In this document: positions 1 through 9,242 of the stretch, one piece after another
How positions within the stretch are numbered: position 1 is the first letter of the stretch
How the letters are laid out: every line of letters begins with the position of its first letter
DNA from: Lysinibacillus pakistanensis
GTDB taxonomy: Bacteria > Bacillota > Bacilli > Bacillales_A > Planococcaceae
Length of the DNA: 64,000 bases
Assembly (NCBI RefSeq): GCF_030123245.1
Contig: NZ_CP126101.1
Coordinates: 4,524,501-4,588,500, forward strand
Direction of reading: 5' to 3'
Made by a program: the position numbers and the translations under genes
Notes under the pieces: model-generated
Told to the model about the DNA's origin: nothing
Database searches by the model: none
Seen by the model: the letters and a program-made list of their open reading frames with translations, nothing else

Positions 1-2383
1 CTAAATCTTGCTTCTCCTTTCCTTGAAGATGTTTAGCTCCTTCAGTAATTTGTACCTGCAATGTGTGCACTTGTAGCGTATAATCACTACAAGCCTTCCG
101 TAAAGCCTCTACTTGAAACTCACTACGCTTCGCAGCAGCAAATTCTTCAAAATTTTCAAAGCCTGCGATTTTCATACTTTCTGAAAATTGCTCACGCCTT
201 TCATCCATTTTCTGCTTGAATTCCTCGAAAGCCTGTTTGGTTATTTCAACAGCCTTTTTAGCACCATTTACCGCTTCCTTTGAAGTTTGTAGGCTTTGTT
301 GGCTGGTATGCCAAGCAGTTTGTAATACAACCTTCTGTGAAGCGATAGCCGCAATTGCCTGCTTTAACGCCTGTAATGTCTTAATATTTTCAGGGATATG
401 CTTTTGCTGTTCCTCCACAATTGCCCGTTGCTTTGTTAATTCCTGCATCTGGTCAGCTAAATATCGCTCTAACTTTATGTGCTTTTCTTGTAGCAACTCC
501 AGACTTCCACGTTGTTGCTTTTGTTTCAAGCGTACATCAACTAATTGTTGATTGACTATTTTTAAAAAGGTAATTTGTTGCTCTACATATTGTAAGGAGG
601 CTACTATTTGCGCTTGATTAGTTTGATCGATATGATTAGTCTCCAGCTGCGCTAGTGCCTCTTGTAAAAGCTGCTTAGTGGAGTTCAATAAAGCTTCTTT
701 CTCCAAAAACTTACGCTCATTAGTTGTTGCCTTTACCCGTAAAGCTTCCACCTGGGCTAATTCAATACTCTCCAATTGTTCTAAATGTGTTTTGAGGTGT
801 GTTGTACTACCGCAAACTGGGCAAGGCTCCCCATCTTTAAGCTGCCGAGCTAAGATACTTGCTTGGCTAGTAATCCATTGCTGTTCTAGCTTTTGAAGGG
901 CTTGTTTACTTTTTTGGTTACGGACATTAGCAGTCATTACATCCTGCTCAATTGTCTCAACTGCCTTTGTATACTTTTCAACTTGCGCTAGTAATGATAC
1001 TTGTTCCTTTAGCTTGGGCAGTTGCTCTAAATAACTTTCATATGGTTCTAGCTGTTTTTCATATTGCTCAATTGTTGTTGTTAATTGCTGTAATTGCAGT
1101 TGTTCTTTTTCGAGCAATGCAACATTATCTGCTAGTGACCGTTTGGCTGTAACGACATATTGCTCAGCTAGTTGCATTTGCTGAAGATTATGCTCATACG
1201 CTTCAAATTTCGGTAATAATGCTTGGAGCTGTATTTCTTGCTGTAGTATGCGCTGTCGTTCAGGCTCTTTTGCCTCTTCAGCGTTAAACTTTTCTTGTGC
1301 AACTATCAGCTGAGCCTCTGCATTTTGCTGTTCCATCAACGCTTGCTGATAGGATTGTTCTTTTCTATTTAGCTCATTGCGTAGATCGATACATTGTTGC
1401 TCAACTAACACTAGCCGTTCTGCTTTCTCTGCCAAAGCAATCTCACGTTCCTTAACAGTATATACATCCTGTTCTTGTAGCAATACTTGCAGTTGGTTTT
1501 GACGTTTGGATTGCTCTTCAAATTGTTCATTCAGCGTTTTTGCCATACTGTAATATTCTTGTTCTTTTTGATGATGAGCATAGGCTTCCTCATAGCGCTG
1601 TTGCTCTACTTGAATACATTCAATATAATAGGCATGTTCCTCTTCCAATGCCTTTTTCACTTGATGCATGTTTGCGGTATTATCATTTATACAAGTAAAT
1701 AAAAAAGAAGGTCGCTGTGGTAAGGCTCCTGCAATTTGACCAAGTAAATGCTTCTTTAATTGTTGAGCTCGTAGTAAATCACTCTCTGCTTCTTTTCGTT
1801 TGGCATCTAGTTTTTTGGTCATTGCACCGAAGCGATCTGTTTTAAATATTTTACGTAATATAACCTCTTTGTTTGTAGAATCAGAGGTTAATAGCTTGCG
1901 AAACTCACCTTGTGGTAGCATGACAATTTGGCTAAATTGGTCCTTTGTCAGACCTATTATTTCCTGTAGCTTTTTATCTACCTCAAGTGTTTGTTGCTTT
2001 TCTACAATGCCAAAATCAAGTTTACCTTCTTTAACTTCAGCCAATTCAATTTTCTTACCTGTAATACTTTTATTTTTTGCTTTGATATGGCCAGGCTGAC
2101 GTAAAGCATGATAAATCCTGCCATCCATTTCAAAAGTGAGCTCTACCGCAGTATAAATATCATCCTCTGCGAACCCACTTCGTAGCATTGCTGTATCCTG
2201 ACGATCCTCACCGCTACCTGATCCATATAGCGCATAACAAATAGCATCGAAAATAGTCGTTTTCCCAGCCCCTGTTTTACCAGAAATCGCAAATAAACGA
2301 TGGTCACCAAGCTGTTGAAAATCAATTATTTCTGTGTTTTTATATGGACCGAATGCAGTAATTGTTAACTTCAATGGCTTCAT
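1..2383 (-). CDS. sbcC: Exonuclease subunit SbcC (Rad50-like), 3' end missing
   Basis: SMC-type ATPase subunit of the SbcCD (Rad50-Mre11-like) nuclease, which opens hairpins and DNA ends in the cytoplasm. The frame runs off the left edge: 794 codons are present, against roughly 1,020-1,050 aa usual in Bacillales, so the C-terminal ABC signature/Walker B half is outside. Seen: N-terminal Walker A GKTGAGKT (residues 35-42), then a long Gln/Glu/Leu-rich coiled coil interrupted by the Rad50 zinc hook CPVC (residues 521-524). The ATG overlaps the sbcD stop as ATGA, so the two are translationally coupled. High confidence from motifs plus the sbcD neighbour. Confidence 0.95.
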   Translation of the reverse strand, partial: MKPLKLTITAFGPYKNTEIIDFQQLGDHRLFAISGKTGAGKTTIFDAICYALYGSGSGEDRQDTAMLRSGFAEDDIYTAVELTFEMDGRIYHALRQPGHIKAKNKSITGKKIELAEVKEGKLDFGIVEKQQTLEVDKKLQEIIGLTKDQFSQIVMLPQGEFRKLLTSDSTNKEVILRKIFKTDRFGAMTKKLDAKRKEAESDLLRAQQLKKHLLGQIAGALPQRPSFLFTCINDNTANMHQVKKALEEEHAYYIECIQVEQQRYEEAYAHHQKEQEYYSMAKTLNEQFEEQSKRQNQLQVLLQEQDVYTVKEREIALAEKAERLVLVEQQCIDLRNELNRKEQSYQQALMEQQNAEAQLIVAQEKFNAEEAKEPERQRILQQEIQLQALLPKFEAYEHNLQQMQLAEQYVVTAKRSLADNVALLEKEQLQLQQLTTTIEQYEKQLEPYESYLEQLPKLKEQVSLLAQVEKYTKAVETIEQDVMTANVRNQKSKQALQKLEQQWITSQASILARQLKDGEPCPVCGSTTHLKTHLEQLESIELAQVEALRVKATTNERKFLEKEALLNSTKQLLQEALAQLETNHIDQTNQAQIVASLQYVEQQITFLKIVNQQLVDVRLKQKQQRGSLELLQEKHIKLERYLADQMQELTKQRAIVEEQQKHIPENIKTLQALKQAIAAIASQKVVLQTAWHTSQQSLQTSKEAVNGAKKAVEITKQAFEEFKQKMDERREQFSESMKIAGFENFEEFAAAKRSEFQVEALRKACSDYTLQVHTLQVQITEGAKHLQGKEKQDL

Positions 2384-3537
2384 TTTACTGTTTCTCGCTC
2401 CTCATCTAATAATTCCTGAAGCATCTCTGTAAATAGACGCTCTGTATCCTGATCAGGCTGGACACCAATGATATCTGTAAAAAATGAACGGAATAAATCA
2501 ATGTCATCTACCTTCTCTGACTCGACTGCTTGAATTTCATGTAGTATTTCTGGGCGCATGACTTTACGTTCGATATGCATTGCATGAGGAAATACTGTAC
2601 GAATACGCTCCATCGGTGAAACCACTGGTGTCGTATCTGTTAAACGGACAAATACATAATCTTCATTTGGTGGTAATGCTAATAAATCATCCATCAAGCC
2701 CTCTACTATGCGTAAATCTCGTCTTGGTAGAAGCTTTCGTTTTGTCACAGTAATATCTCCCTGTGCATCTAGTTCAACGATTAAAAAGCCCTTCTCATGT
2801 AAATGCTCAGACAATGAATATTTCAATGGAGAGCCAGCATAGCGAATTTTTTCATTCAACACAAAATGTGCTTTATGTAAATGGCCAAGTGCCGTGTAAT
2901 GAAAAGGCTTAAATAACGCCGCATCTATACAATCAGATCCACCTATTGAAAGTGGGCGCTCTGAATCACTCGTATTCGCTTCCTCCTCACCATACTTTGT
3001 TACAAAGGCATGTCCTACAAACACATGACGTTTTGTTGAATCTAAGCCCTGTCCAATGTGGTCAATAATTTTTTGCATCGCATCTTGGTGAGAACGAATT
3101 GTATCATCTTCTAAAATTGTACGAACTGACGAAGGCTCCACATATGGCACAAGATGAAAATGTACATCACCAAAGTCATCCGCTACAATAATTGGAGCAT
3201 GATCCTTCGTAAATTGACCCTTCATATGTAATCCACTATCACGCATTAGACTACTGCCAAAATTCAATCGACCTGCACTATCATGGTTCCCGGCAACCGC
3301 TAACACCGGAATTTTTTTATCAAGCACAATCTCTGCTAAAATATCATTCAGTAAATTAACGGCCTCTATAGGGGGCATAGAACGGTCATATAAATCACCG
3401 GCTATAATGATAACATCAGGCTTTTCTTCATCAATGGCTTGCATAAATTGCTGTAAAATATAGCGCTGATCCTCCGTCATATAGACTCCCTGTACGAGCT
3501 TTCCCAAATGCCAATCTGCTGTATGAAATATTTTCAT
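2380..3537 (-). CDS. sbcD: Exonuclease subunit SbcD (Mre11-like)
   Basis: Mn-dependent nuclease subunit of SbcCD, a calcineurin-like phosphoesterase. Metal-binding motifs are visible: DWH (residues 8-10), GDLYDR (47-52), GNHD (83-86), then VGHAF and GHLH further on. Start chosen at the ATG giving MKIFHTADWHLGK because GGAGG lies 8 nt upstream; a longer reading begins 5 codons earlier inside that ribosome site. 385 aa, normal for the family. It is upstream of and overlaps sbcC by 4 nt, forming the usual sbcDC operon. Confidence 0.96.
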   Translation of the reverse strand: MKIFHTADWHLGKLVQGVYMTEDQRYILQQFMQAIDEEKPDVIIIAGDLYDRSMPPIEAVNLLNDILAEIVLDKKIPVLAVAGNHDSAGRLNFGSSLMRDSGLHMKGQFTKDHAPIIVADDFGDVHFHLVPYVEPSSVRTILEDDTIRSHQDAMQKIIDHIGQGLDSTKRHVFVGHAFVTKYGEEEANTSDSERPLSIGGSDCIDAALFKPFHYTALGHLHKAHFVLNEKIRYAGSPLKYSLSEHLHEKGFLIVELDAQGDITVTKRKLLPRRDLRIVEGLMDDLLALPPNEDYVFVRLTDTTPVVSPMERIRTVFPHAMHIERKVMRPEILHEIQAVESEKVDDIDLFRSFFTDIIGVQPDQDTERLFTEMLQELLDEERETVK

Positions 3538-3670
3538 TCTTTGCGCCTCCAATCTATCTCCATTTTATCACGACTAATAGAATGATTGATTTACCTTTTA
3601 TTAGTATTGTTTTATCCCTTATTTCTCCTCTTCCATTCATTGATTTGAAAGTTTTATCCGTTACCACATG

Positions 3671-3700
3671 AAAAAAAGAGCATCTCTATCGATACCCTTT
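3671..3700 (-). terminator. Intrinsic terminator after the SGNH esterase gene
   Basis: On the minus strand a hairpin (AAAGGGTATC / GATGCTCTTT, with G-U pairs) is followed by a run of T. It lies just after the stop at 3710 and separates that gene from sbcDC. Confidence 0.55.
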
Positions 3701-3709
3701 TAATTTTTA

Positions 3710-4609
3710 TTAAATTGCTCTCGCCTTTTCTATAAATGCTGCATAACCGATAAATCCTTGTATAATACGTGCAATAGAATCAGGTTCCTTCTCTTCTTTT
3801 ATTGGCATAGACTTTGTTTGTTTTTCTAAAATCTCATCAAATGAAATAGGATGAGGCTTAGGCAACTCAATGACGGAAATCGTTAATGCATCGCCTCCAC
3901 TATATTCATATAGAAATGCATTGGCCATTTGACGATAGCCCTCAAAATTTGGGTGTACATCAGAAATATTCGGTAAAAAGCTTGTAGCATTTAAGCCAAA
4001 AGCATCAAACACATTTACATAAACTGCTCCAGCCTGTTCAGCCTGCTGTTGTAAAATTGTATTTAGCTTTATAAGCTGTCTATTTGTGCCTTCTTTTTGC
4101 GTAGCATGCACATTAGGATATGCAAAATAATAGCCCATTACATAGACTTTTGCTTTAGGTGCCCGTACCTTCAATTCCTCTAAAATATCTATCATATTTT
4201 TTCTGGCGATATTTAATGCATAATCTGTTTGTAGCTGTGAAAAGGCTAATGTACCAGCAGTTGGATTGACCTGAACAAGACGCAGTAAATCATTGGCACC
4301 TGCCGAAATTGTAATGAGAGTAGCATCTGCTAAAAGGTCACTTGCTTCCTTAGATTTTATCCGTTTCAGTACATCTGTTGTTGTAAAGCCTGGGAAAGCA
4401 AGCTCCTTGGTAAAGTTGCTTAATTGCCCAGTCATACCCAACCTCATAGCAATTAAATCACTATAGCCGTGATCAATCTCTTGATAGGGTGTTTGACCGG
4501 CTGCCAAGGAATCTCCAATAGCCACGTAATTTTCACTTTGAGCAAAGGCAGATGAAGCAACAAAAACCATTGTAATTATAGCTATAACAAGACTTAGTAA
4601 ACGCTTCAT
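3710..4609 (-). CDS. Secreted SGNH/GDSL-family esterase or lipase
   Basis: Predicted exported hydrolase of the SGNH superfamily acting on esters; the substrate cannot be told. A signal peptide occupies residues 1-23 (Lys/Arg, hydrophobic core, ending AFA). Catalytic blocks: GDSLA (nucleophile Ser34), GAND (104-107) and DVHPN (217-221, catalytic Asp/His). About 80 residues follow block V, longer than the minimal fold. The ATG has a GGGG-type site upstream (aagggg ttgagcag ATG). Its neighbours in the same direction are an aminopeptidase and a helicase upstream, probably separate transcripts. A phospholipase or acyl-chain trimming enzyme is possible. Confidence 0.85.
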   Translation of the reverse strand: MKRLLSLVIAIITMVFVASSAFAQSENYVAIGDSLAAGQTPYQEIDHGYSDLIAMRLGMTGQLSNFTKELAFPGFTTTDVLKRIKSKEASDLLADATLITISAGANDLLRLVQVNPTAGTLAFSQLQTDYALNIARKNMIDILEELKVRAPKAKVYVMGYYFAYPNVHATQKEGTNRQLIKLNTILQQQAEQAGAVYVNVFDAFGLNATSFLPNISDVHPNFEGYRQMANAFLYEYSGGDALTISVIELPKPHPISFDEILEKQTKSMPIKEEKEPDSIARIIQGFIGYAAFIEKARAI

Positions 4610-4642
4610 CTGCTCAACCCCTTTCCCTTATATCAACAGAAT

Positions 4643-5872
4643 TTAAAAAGCCCAGCTACCTTTGCGGAAAATTGGCTCCACAGTACCATCTGGTAAAATA
4701 CCGTCAATATCCATCTCACCACTGCCAATCATAAAATCCTCATGTGTGACAGAAATATTTGCACCTAAAGCCTCAAGCTGCCCATTTTCTAAATCTCTAC
4801 CACCTTCTAGGCAAGTTGGATACGCCTCACCGATAGCTAAATGGTTGGATGCATTTTCATCAAATAAAGTATTAAAATATAAAATCTCAGAAGCTGAAAT
4901 TGGAGACTCGTGTGGTACTAGCGCTACTTCACCTAAATAGCATGAACCCTCATCTACCTGAATAAGCTCCTGTAATAAATCATGACCTACCTGTGCCTCG
5001 GCCTTGATAATTTTTCCTTCTTCAAATGTTAGTTTAAAGCCATCAATAATATTACCTTGGTATACTAATGGCTTTGTATTGCTCACATAGCCATTTACCC
5101 CTTGTTTTAATGGTAACGTATATACCTCTTCTGTCGGCATATTTGCAATAAAGACTGTATCATTTGGTGTTTTACTACCTCCAGTAAGCCATTTATGCTG
5201 CGGAGCTAATGCAATTGTTAAATCAGTACCCGGTGCTGTATAGTGAAGCTTTGCATATTTTTTACGATTAAGTAAAACAGCACGAGACTCTAAATTGGCA
5301 ACATGTTCACGCCAATTTTCAACTGCATTGCCCTCTCCAATATGAACTGTTTTAAAAATTGCCTCCCAAAGAGCTGGCACCTGTTTCTCAGTTGATAAAT
5401 TCGGAAAAACCTTCGCCGCCCATTTCGGTGATGGAACTGCAACGATAGACCACGCGATTAAATCCTTCATAACAGCATTGCGATAATTTTTCAGGGCTGC
5501 TCCTGATACTTTTTGATGTGTTGCAAGACGTTCGGCTGGAATACCTGTTAATTTATCTGGATCTGCAGCATCAATCCATAATAAAGCACCCTTACGTTCA
5601 ATTAGTTCATCACGCATCTTTACTACCCATTCTGGGAAACGATTGAATTCTTCCTCTGAGGCATGCTCGAAATAAGCTCGATCCATTACATCATCTGAAA
5701 AGTTTACATGAACACGTCCCGCACCAGCCTTGTAAGCCTCTTTCACTACTAAGCGTGCAAAATCGAGTGCTTCTACTGAAGTATTCACTAATAAATATTG
5801 CCCTGGCTGGATATTAACACCAACTTTTACTGCAAGCTCTGCATATGCTTGTAATTTTTCTTCAAACGTCAT
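4643..5872 (-). CDS. ampS: M29-family metallo-aminopeptidase (AmpS-like)
   Basis: Cytoplasmic aminopeptidase of family M29 (AmpS / thermophilic aminopeptidase T), removing N-terminal residues from peptides with two metal ions. 409 aa, the usual length. Recognised from the N-terminus (MTFEEKLQAYAELAVKVG) and the C-terminal metal-site region, including EVALVPHESPIS, LFDENASNHLAIGEAY and HEDFMIGSGEMDIDG. It starts 5 nt after the stop of the DEAD-box helicase gene, with its ribosome site in the helicase end, so the two are almost certainly one operon. Confidence 0.93.
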   Translation of the reverse strand: MTFEEKLQAYAELAVKVGVNIQPGQYLLVNTSVEALDFARLVVKEAYKAGAGRVHVNFSDDVMDRAYFEHASEEEFNRFPEWVVKMRDELIERKGALLWIDAADPDKLTGIPAERLATHQKVSGAALKNYRNAVMKDLIAWSIVAVPSPKWAAKVFPNLSTEKQVPALWEAIFKTVHIGEGNAVENWREHVANLESRAVLLNRKKYAKLHYTAPGTDLTIALAPQHKWLTGGSKTPNDTVFIANMPTEEVYTLPLKQGVNGYVSNTKPLVYQGNIIDGFKLTFEEGKIIKAEAQVGHDLLQELIQVDEGSCYLGEVALVPHESPISASEILYFNTLFDENASNHLAIGEAYPTCLEGGRDLENGQLEALGANISVTHEDFMIGSGEMDIDGILPDGTVEPIFRKGSWAF

Positions 5873-5877
5873 ATTCG

Positions 5878-7023
5878 TTAACCTCGCTTTTGTCCAATTG
5901 TTTTTGAATTTCCTTCTACTAGCATGCCATTATGCCATACCTTTTGTACAGATTTGCCTGGAATTTCTCTTATCCATTTTTTATACGCTTTTTCATCTCG
6001 ATAAGCTAATAACGTTAATACCTCGCCATCTGCTCCAGCACGTCCTGTACGTCCTGAGCGATGTAAGTATTGTTCAATCGTTCTTGGTACATCAACATGA
6101 ATAACATGTGTTAAACCTGCAATATCTAAACCTCGTGCAGCAATATCTGTAGCGATTAAAATACGTGCCTCTCCTTTGCGGAATGCATCTAATGCCTTTT
6201 TACGCTCTTCTTTTTTCATGTCGGAATGTAATGTCACAATTGGTGCAGAACGATATTGTAGCTTCGTTTCTTTCATTAATAATTGATCGATATTGTTTAC
6301 AAAAGCTAATGCACGTAGCCCTTCTGTATGTGCTAAGCGACGTAGGAAATCAGTTTTATCTCGCTCTTCAAGCTTGATAAAGGAATGCACAACCTTTCCT
6401 ACCTTCACCATATCTTCAGGCTTTATTTTAAAGCGTATTGGTTCAAACATCATGCGACTAGCCACTAACTCAATCTCCTCAGTGATCGTTGCCGAAACCA
6501 CAACTACTTGACGCCCGTATGCAGAGCCTTCGATAAAGGATTTTACAACCACACGATATTCTCGGCTAAGCAACTGATCGCATTCATCTAGAATTATTGT
6601 TTCTATTTCTTTAAGCTTTAATTTTCCTGCTCGTGCTAGTTCATTTAAACGACCAGGTGTTCCAACTACGATTGTCGGCTTTTTCTTTAGCTTTTCAATT
6701 TGACGTGCAGCATTTGCGCCACCAATTAATTGCTGAACTGTAATATCTGAGCCTGCTGTCCATTCACGGATAACCTCTACAATTTGCATAGCCAGCTCCT
6801 GTGATGGGGCTACAATAAGTCCTTGCGTTTGTTTTTTTGCACCATTTACTTTATTTAATAAAGGAAGAACATAAGCTAATGTCTTCCCCGATCCTGTTGG
6901 CGATTCTGCCACAATATCTTTCCCTTCAAGCATTGCTGGAATCATTTCCTCTTGAATTTTCATCGGTTCTTCAAATTTCCATTTTGCTTGTAATGCTTCA
7001 TTTAATAAGTTTATAACTGACAT
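5878..7023 (-). CDS. DEAD-box ATP-dependent RNA helicase (YfmL-like)
   Basis: RNA helicase of the short DEAD-box type, probably in ribosome assembly or RNA turnover. Motifs in order: Q-motif region (MKIQEEMIPAML), motif I AESPTGSGKT, PSQELA, TPGR, motif II as DECD rather than DEAD, SAT, LATDIAARGLD-type motif V (IATDIAARGLDI) and HRSGRTGRAG. 381 aa with only a short tail, similar in size and start to B. subtilis YfmL. Start chosen at ATG 7023 because AAGGTGG is 8 nt upstream; a GTG 12 nt further up would overlap that site. It is first in an operon with the M29 aminopeptidase. Confidence 0.93.
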   Translation of the reverse strand: MSVINLLNEALQAKWKFEEPMKIQEEMIPAMLEGKDIVAESPTGSGKTLAYVLPLLNKVNGAKKQTQGLIVAPSQELAMQIVEVIREWTAGSDITVQQLIGGANAARQIEKLKKKPTIVVGTPGRLNELARAGKLKLKEIETIILDECDQLLSREYRVVVKSFIEGSAYGRQVVVVSATITEEIELVASRMMFEPIRFKIKPEDMVKVGKVVHSFIKLEERDKTDFLRRLAHTEGLRALAFVNNIDQLLMKETKLQYRSAPIVTLHSDMKKEERKKALDAFRKGEARILIATDIAARGLDIAGLTHVIHVDVPRTIEQYLHRSGRTGRAGADGEVLTLLAYRDEKAYKKWIREIPGKSVQKVWHNGMLVEGNSKTIGQKRG

Positions 7024-7144
7024 GTTATTTCCCACCTTCTATCTGCTTGACACTAGTTTAACACACTAAGCATTTTCCTACTTCATATGTACGAAAACCA
7101 ATTGCTAATCGTTTCACTAAATGAGTATGTAATACTTAATAACT

Positions 7145-7237
7145 AAAAAATCTGCACGCCTCATGCACGGAATGTAAGCCTCTTACACTTCATGGAAGGC
7201 TTGGGGCTTATCCGCGAAAAGCGAGCAGATTTTTTTT
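7145..7237 (-). terminator. Large two-tier hairpin terminator after the racemase
   Basis: Outer arms AATCTGCTCGC / GCGTGCAGATT pair over 11 bp with one mismatch and are followed by T-run on both strands; an inner AAGCC/GGCTT stem lies in the loop. It begins a few bases past the racemase stop and separates it from the helicase promoter region. The loop is unusually long for a terminator. Confidence 0.55.
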
Positions 7238-7243
7238 AGCTAG

Positions 7244-7945
7244 TTAATCTACTAATTCATAGCCACATGACAAAATCGCACATTCTGCCAGAACAATTAA
7301 TGAATCAATATATTTATCATTTAGTTTTAAATCTCTATTTACAATCGATAATTCTGTACAGCCTAAAACAATACGATCACAATTAAGTGCTAGCATCGCC
7401 TCTTCTATCGGTTGCCATTCCTCTGATGGGACATCCTTTCCAGCCTTAACAAAGTCGTAAATAATTGACATCACTTTTTCCTTGATTTGCTCATCTGGAA
7501 CAACAGGTGTTAGACCATATTCCTCTAACGCACTTTGATACATGCGCGACGTTAAAGTGCCAGTTGTTGCTAAAATACCAACACGTTTTGCGCCTAAATC
7601 ATAGGCACGCTTCGCAGTTTCTCGTATCATATGGAGCACTGGCACTGGGGAGCCTTCCGCAATTTCATCATAAAAGGTATGCGCTGTATTACACGGAATA
7701 GCTATCATATTTGCCCCAATTGAAGCAAGCTTTCTTGCATCATCTATAATTACTGGAACAGGATTTTCTTTTGTTTGATCTAAAATAAAAGCCGTACGAT
7801 CAGGAATATTTGTATCATTATCAATAAGTGTATGCAGATGCTCCTGATCCTTCGTTGCCTTTGTACGTCTTACAATCATTTCACCGATAAACATTGTTGC
7901 AAGTGGACCAACGCCACCTATAATACCTAAAGTTTGTTTTTTCAT
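7244..7945 (-). CDS. Aspartate/glutamate racemase family protein, probable aspartate racemase
   Basis: Cofactor-independent racemase interconverting L- and D-aspartate. Family marks: GIIGGVGPLAT at the N-terminus, the first catalytic Cys in AIPCNTAH and the second in VLGCTELS. 233 aa, normal. Its ATG overlaps the stop of the upstream ATP-grasp ligase as ATGA, so both are translated together. That pairing supports aspartate rather than glutamate: D-Asp made here would be the substrate of the ligase. The substrate is inferred from context, not read from residues. Confidence 0.88.
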   Translation of the reverse strand: MKKQTLGIIGGVGPLATMFIGEMIVRRTKATKDQEHLHTLIDNDTNIPDRTAFILDQTKENPVPVIIDDARKLASIGANMIAIPCNTAHTFYDEIAEGSPVPVLHMIRETAKRAYDLGAKRVGILATTGTLTSRMYQSALEEYGLTPVVPDEQIKEKVMSIIYDFVKAGKDVPSEEWQPIEEAMLALNCDRIVLGCTELSIVNRDLKLNDKYIDSLIVLAECAILSCGYELVD

Positions 7946-9174
7946 GAGTTAGACAGACCTTTGTTGTTAAAATATTTCTTATATTTTCGATAAAAGCTTA
8001 GATTATCGAGCGTTATGTTCAACCAACGCCTAGCATTCATATCCTTATAATTGAAAATGGAGTCAGTTGCTAGTCCTTGTCGAATCAAGCTCTTTGCTTC
8101 AATCACAAGTTGCTCATTTTGAACATATTTAAAAAGTACACCGTTTGGCACAATTGTCCAAAGATGCTTGTTTTGCACATAAGTGAGCTGTAGCTTGCTA
8201 CCACGGATAAAATCATCCGCAACGTATTGCATTAAATTATAGCCACTTGCTGTCACATAATAATTTGAAAGCTCATTATGTAATTCAATACTCAAAAGCT
8301 TATATTGCCCGTCACGTTCATCATACTTCATATCAAACGTGGCAAAGCCCTGAAATTGGATTTGCTCCAAAAATACTTTGACTTGATTCATTAAATCCCT
8401 ATCATATATCGTCATAATCGCTACATAACGACCTATTCCATCAGGAGAATGCTCCTCTAAAATAGGATTTCCGATAGCTAGTAGCTTCGCTTGTCTGTCT
8501 TGCCCAACATAGGCATTAACGACACGCATATTGGCATCCTCACCTGGAATATATTGCTGTACCATCAAATCATCTCTGTAGGCAGATTCCTTGTAAATAG
8601 CCTTGAAAATTGCATCCTTTTCCTCAGTATCATATGCAATATATACCTTTTTCTTACCTGGAAAAATACATGTAGCATACTTTGTCATATTCATTGGTTT
8701 AATGACAACTGGATACTCGAAGGGAATTTCAAATTCTTCATAGTCATTGACCGTACAAACATGCATAGCAGGATATTGAAAGCCAAATTTTGCTGAAAGC
8801 TCATACATACTCTCACGCGTTAATAGCTGGTTAGCTAGTGGCGCATCTACATAAGGTATGATAAAAAGCTCTGCTAGCTCCTCTTTATGTTGCACTATTT
8901 TTTTTACATAAAACTCATCACAGGCCAACAACAATAGTTTTTTATCAGCAAATTCCTCTGCGATTGCCTGTAAAGCAACTACAAAACGTTCTTCAATATT
9001 CAATCTTGGTATTTCACGAAATGTTAATAAATCACTCTGTTGTATTTTCGCCATATTTGTATGATTTACTGCAAGTGGTTTTACACCATAGGATTCGTAA
9101 AATGCCCTAGCCATGCCATAAGCATTCATTTCATCTCCTAATAAAACTGGTAAAAAAGCATGGGTAATAGCCAT
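7942..9174 (-). CDS. ATP-grasp ligase, probable D-aspartate ligase for the peptidoglycan crossbridge
   Basis: ATP-grasp carboxylate-amine ligase. Visible: a preATP-grasp N-terminal half, the nucleotide-binding Lys in PVVIKPMNM, QQYIPGEDANMRVV, and the metal-binding end SIELHNELSNYY. 410 aa. Enterococcus faecium Aslfm, which attaches D-Asp to the stem-peptide Lys, is of this class and is paired with an aspartate racemase; here the racemase follows with a 4-nt overlap. Lysinibacillus-type walls carry L-Lys-D-Asp, so the role fits. ATG 9174 chosen (AAGTGAG 9 nt upstream) over a TTG 9 nt earlier. Substrate is inference. Confidence 0.8.
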   Translation of the reverse strand: MAITHAFLPVLLGDEMNAYGMARAFYESYGVKPLAVNHTNMAKIQQSDLLTFREIPRLNIEERFVVALQAIAEEFADKKLLLLACDEFYVKKIVQHKEELAELFIIPYVDAPLANQLLTRESMYELSAKFGFQYPAMHVCTVNDYEEFEIPFEYPVVIKPMNMTKYATCIFPGKKKVYIAYDTEEKDAIFKAIYKESAYRDDLMVQQYIPGEDANMRVVNAYVGQDRQAKLLAIGNPILEEHSPDGIGRYVAIMTIYDRDLMNQVKVFLEQIQFQGFATFDMKYDERDGQYKLLSIELHNELSNYYVTASGYNLMQYVADDFIRGSKLQLTYVQNKHLWTIVPNGVLFKYVQNEQLVIEAKSLIRQGLATDSIFNYKDMNARRWLNITLDNLSFYRKYKKYFNNKGLSNS

Positions 9175-9242
9175 TCTACTCAACTCACTTTAGCTTTTTT
9201 TCTAAGTGTAACATACTGCTACTTTATGATGCCTCTAAGAAA

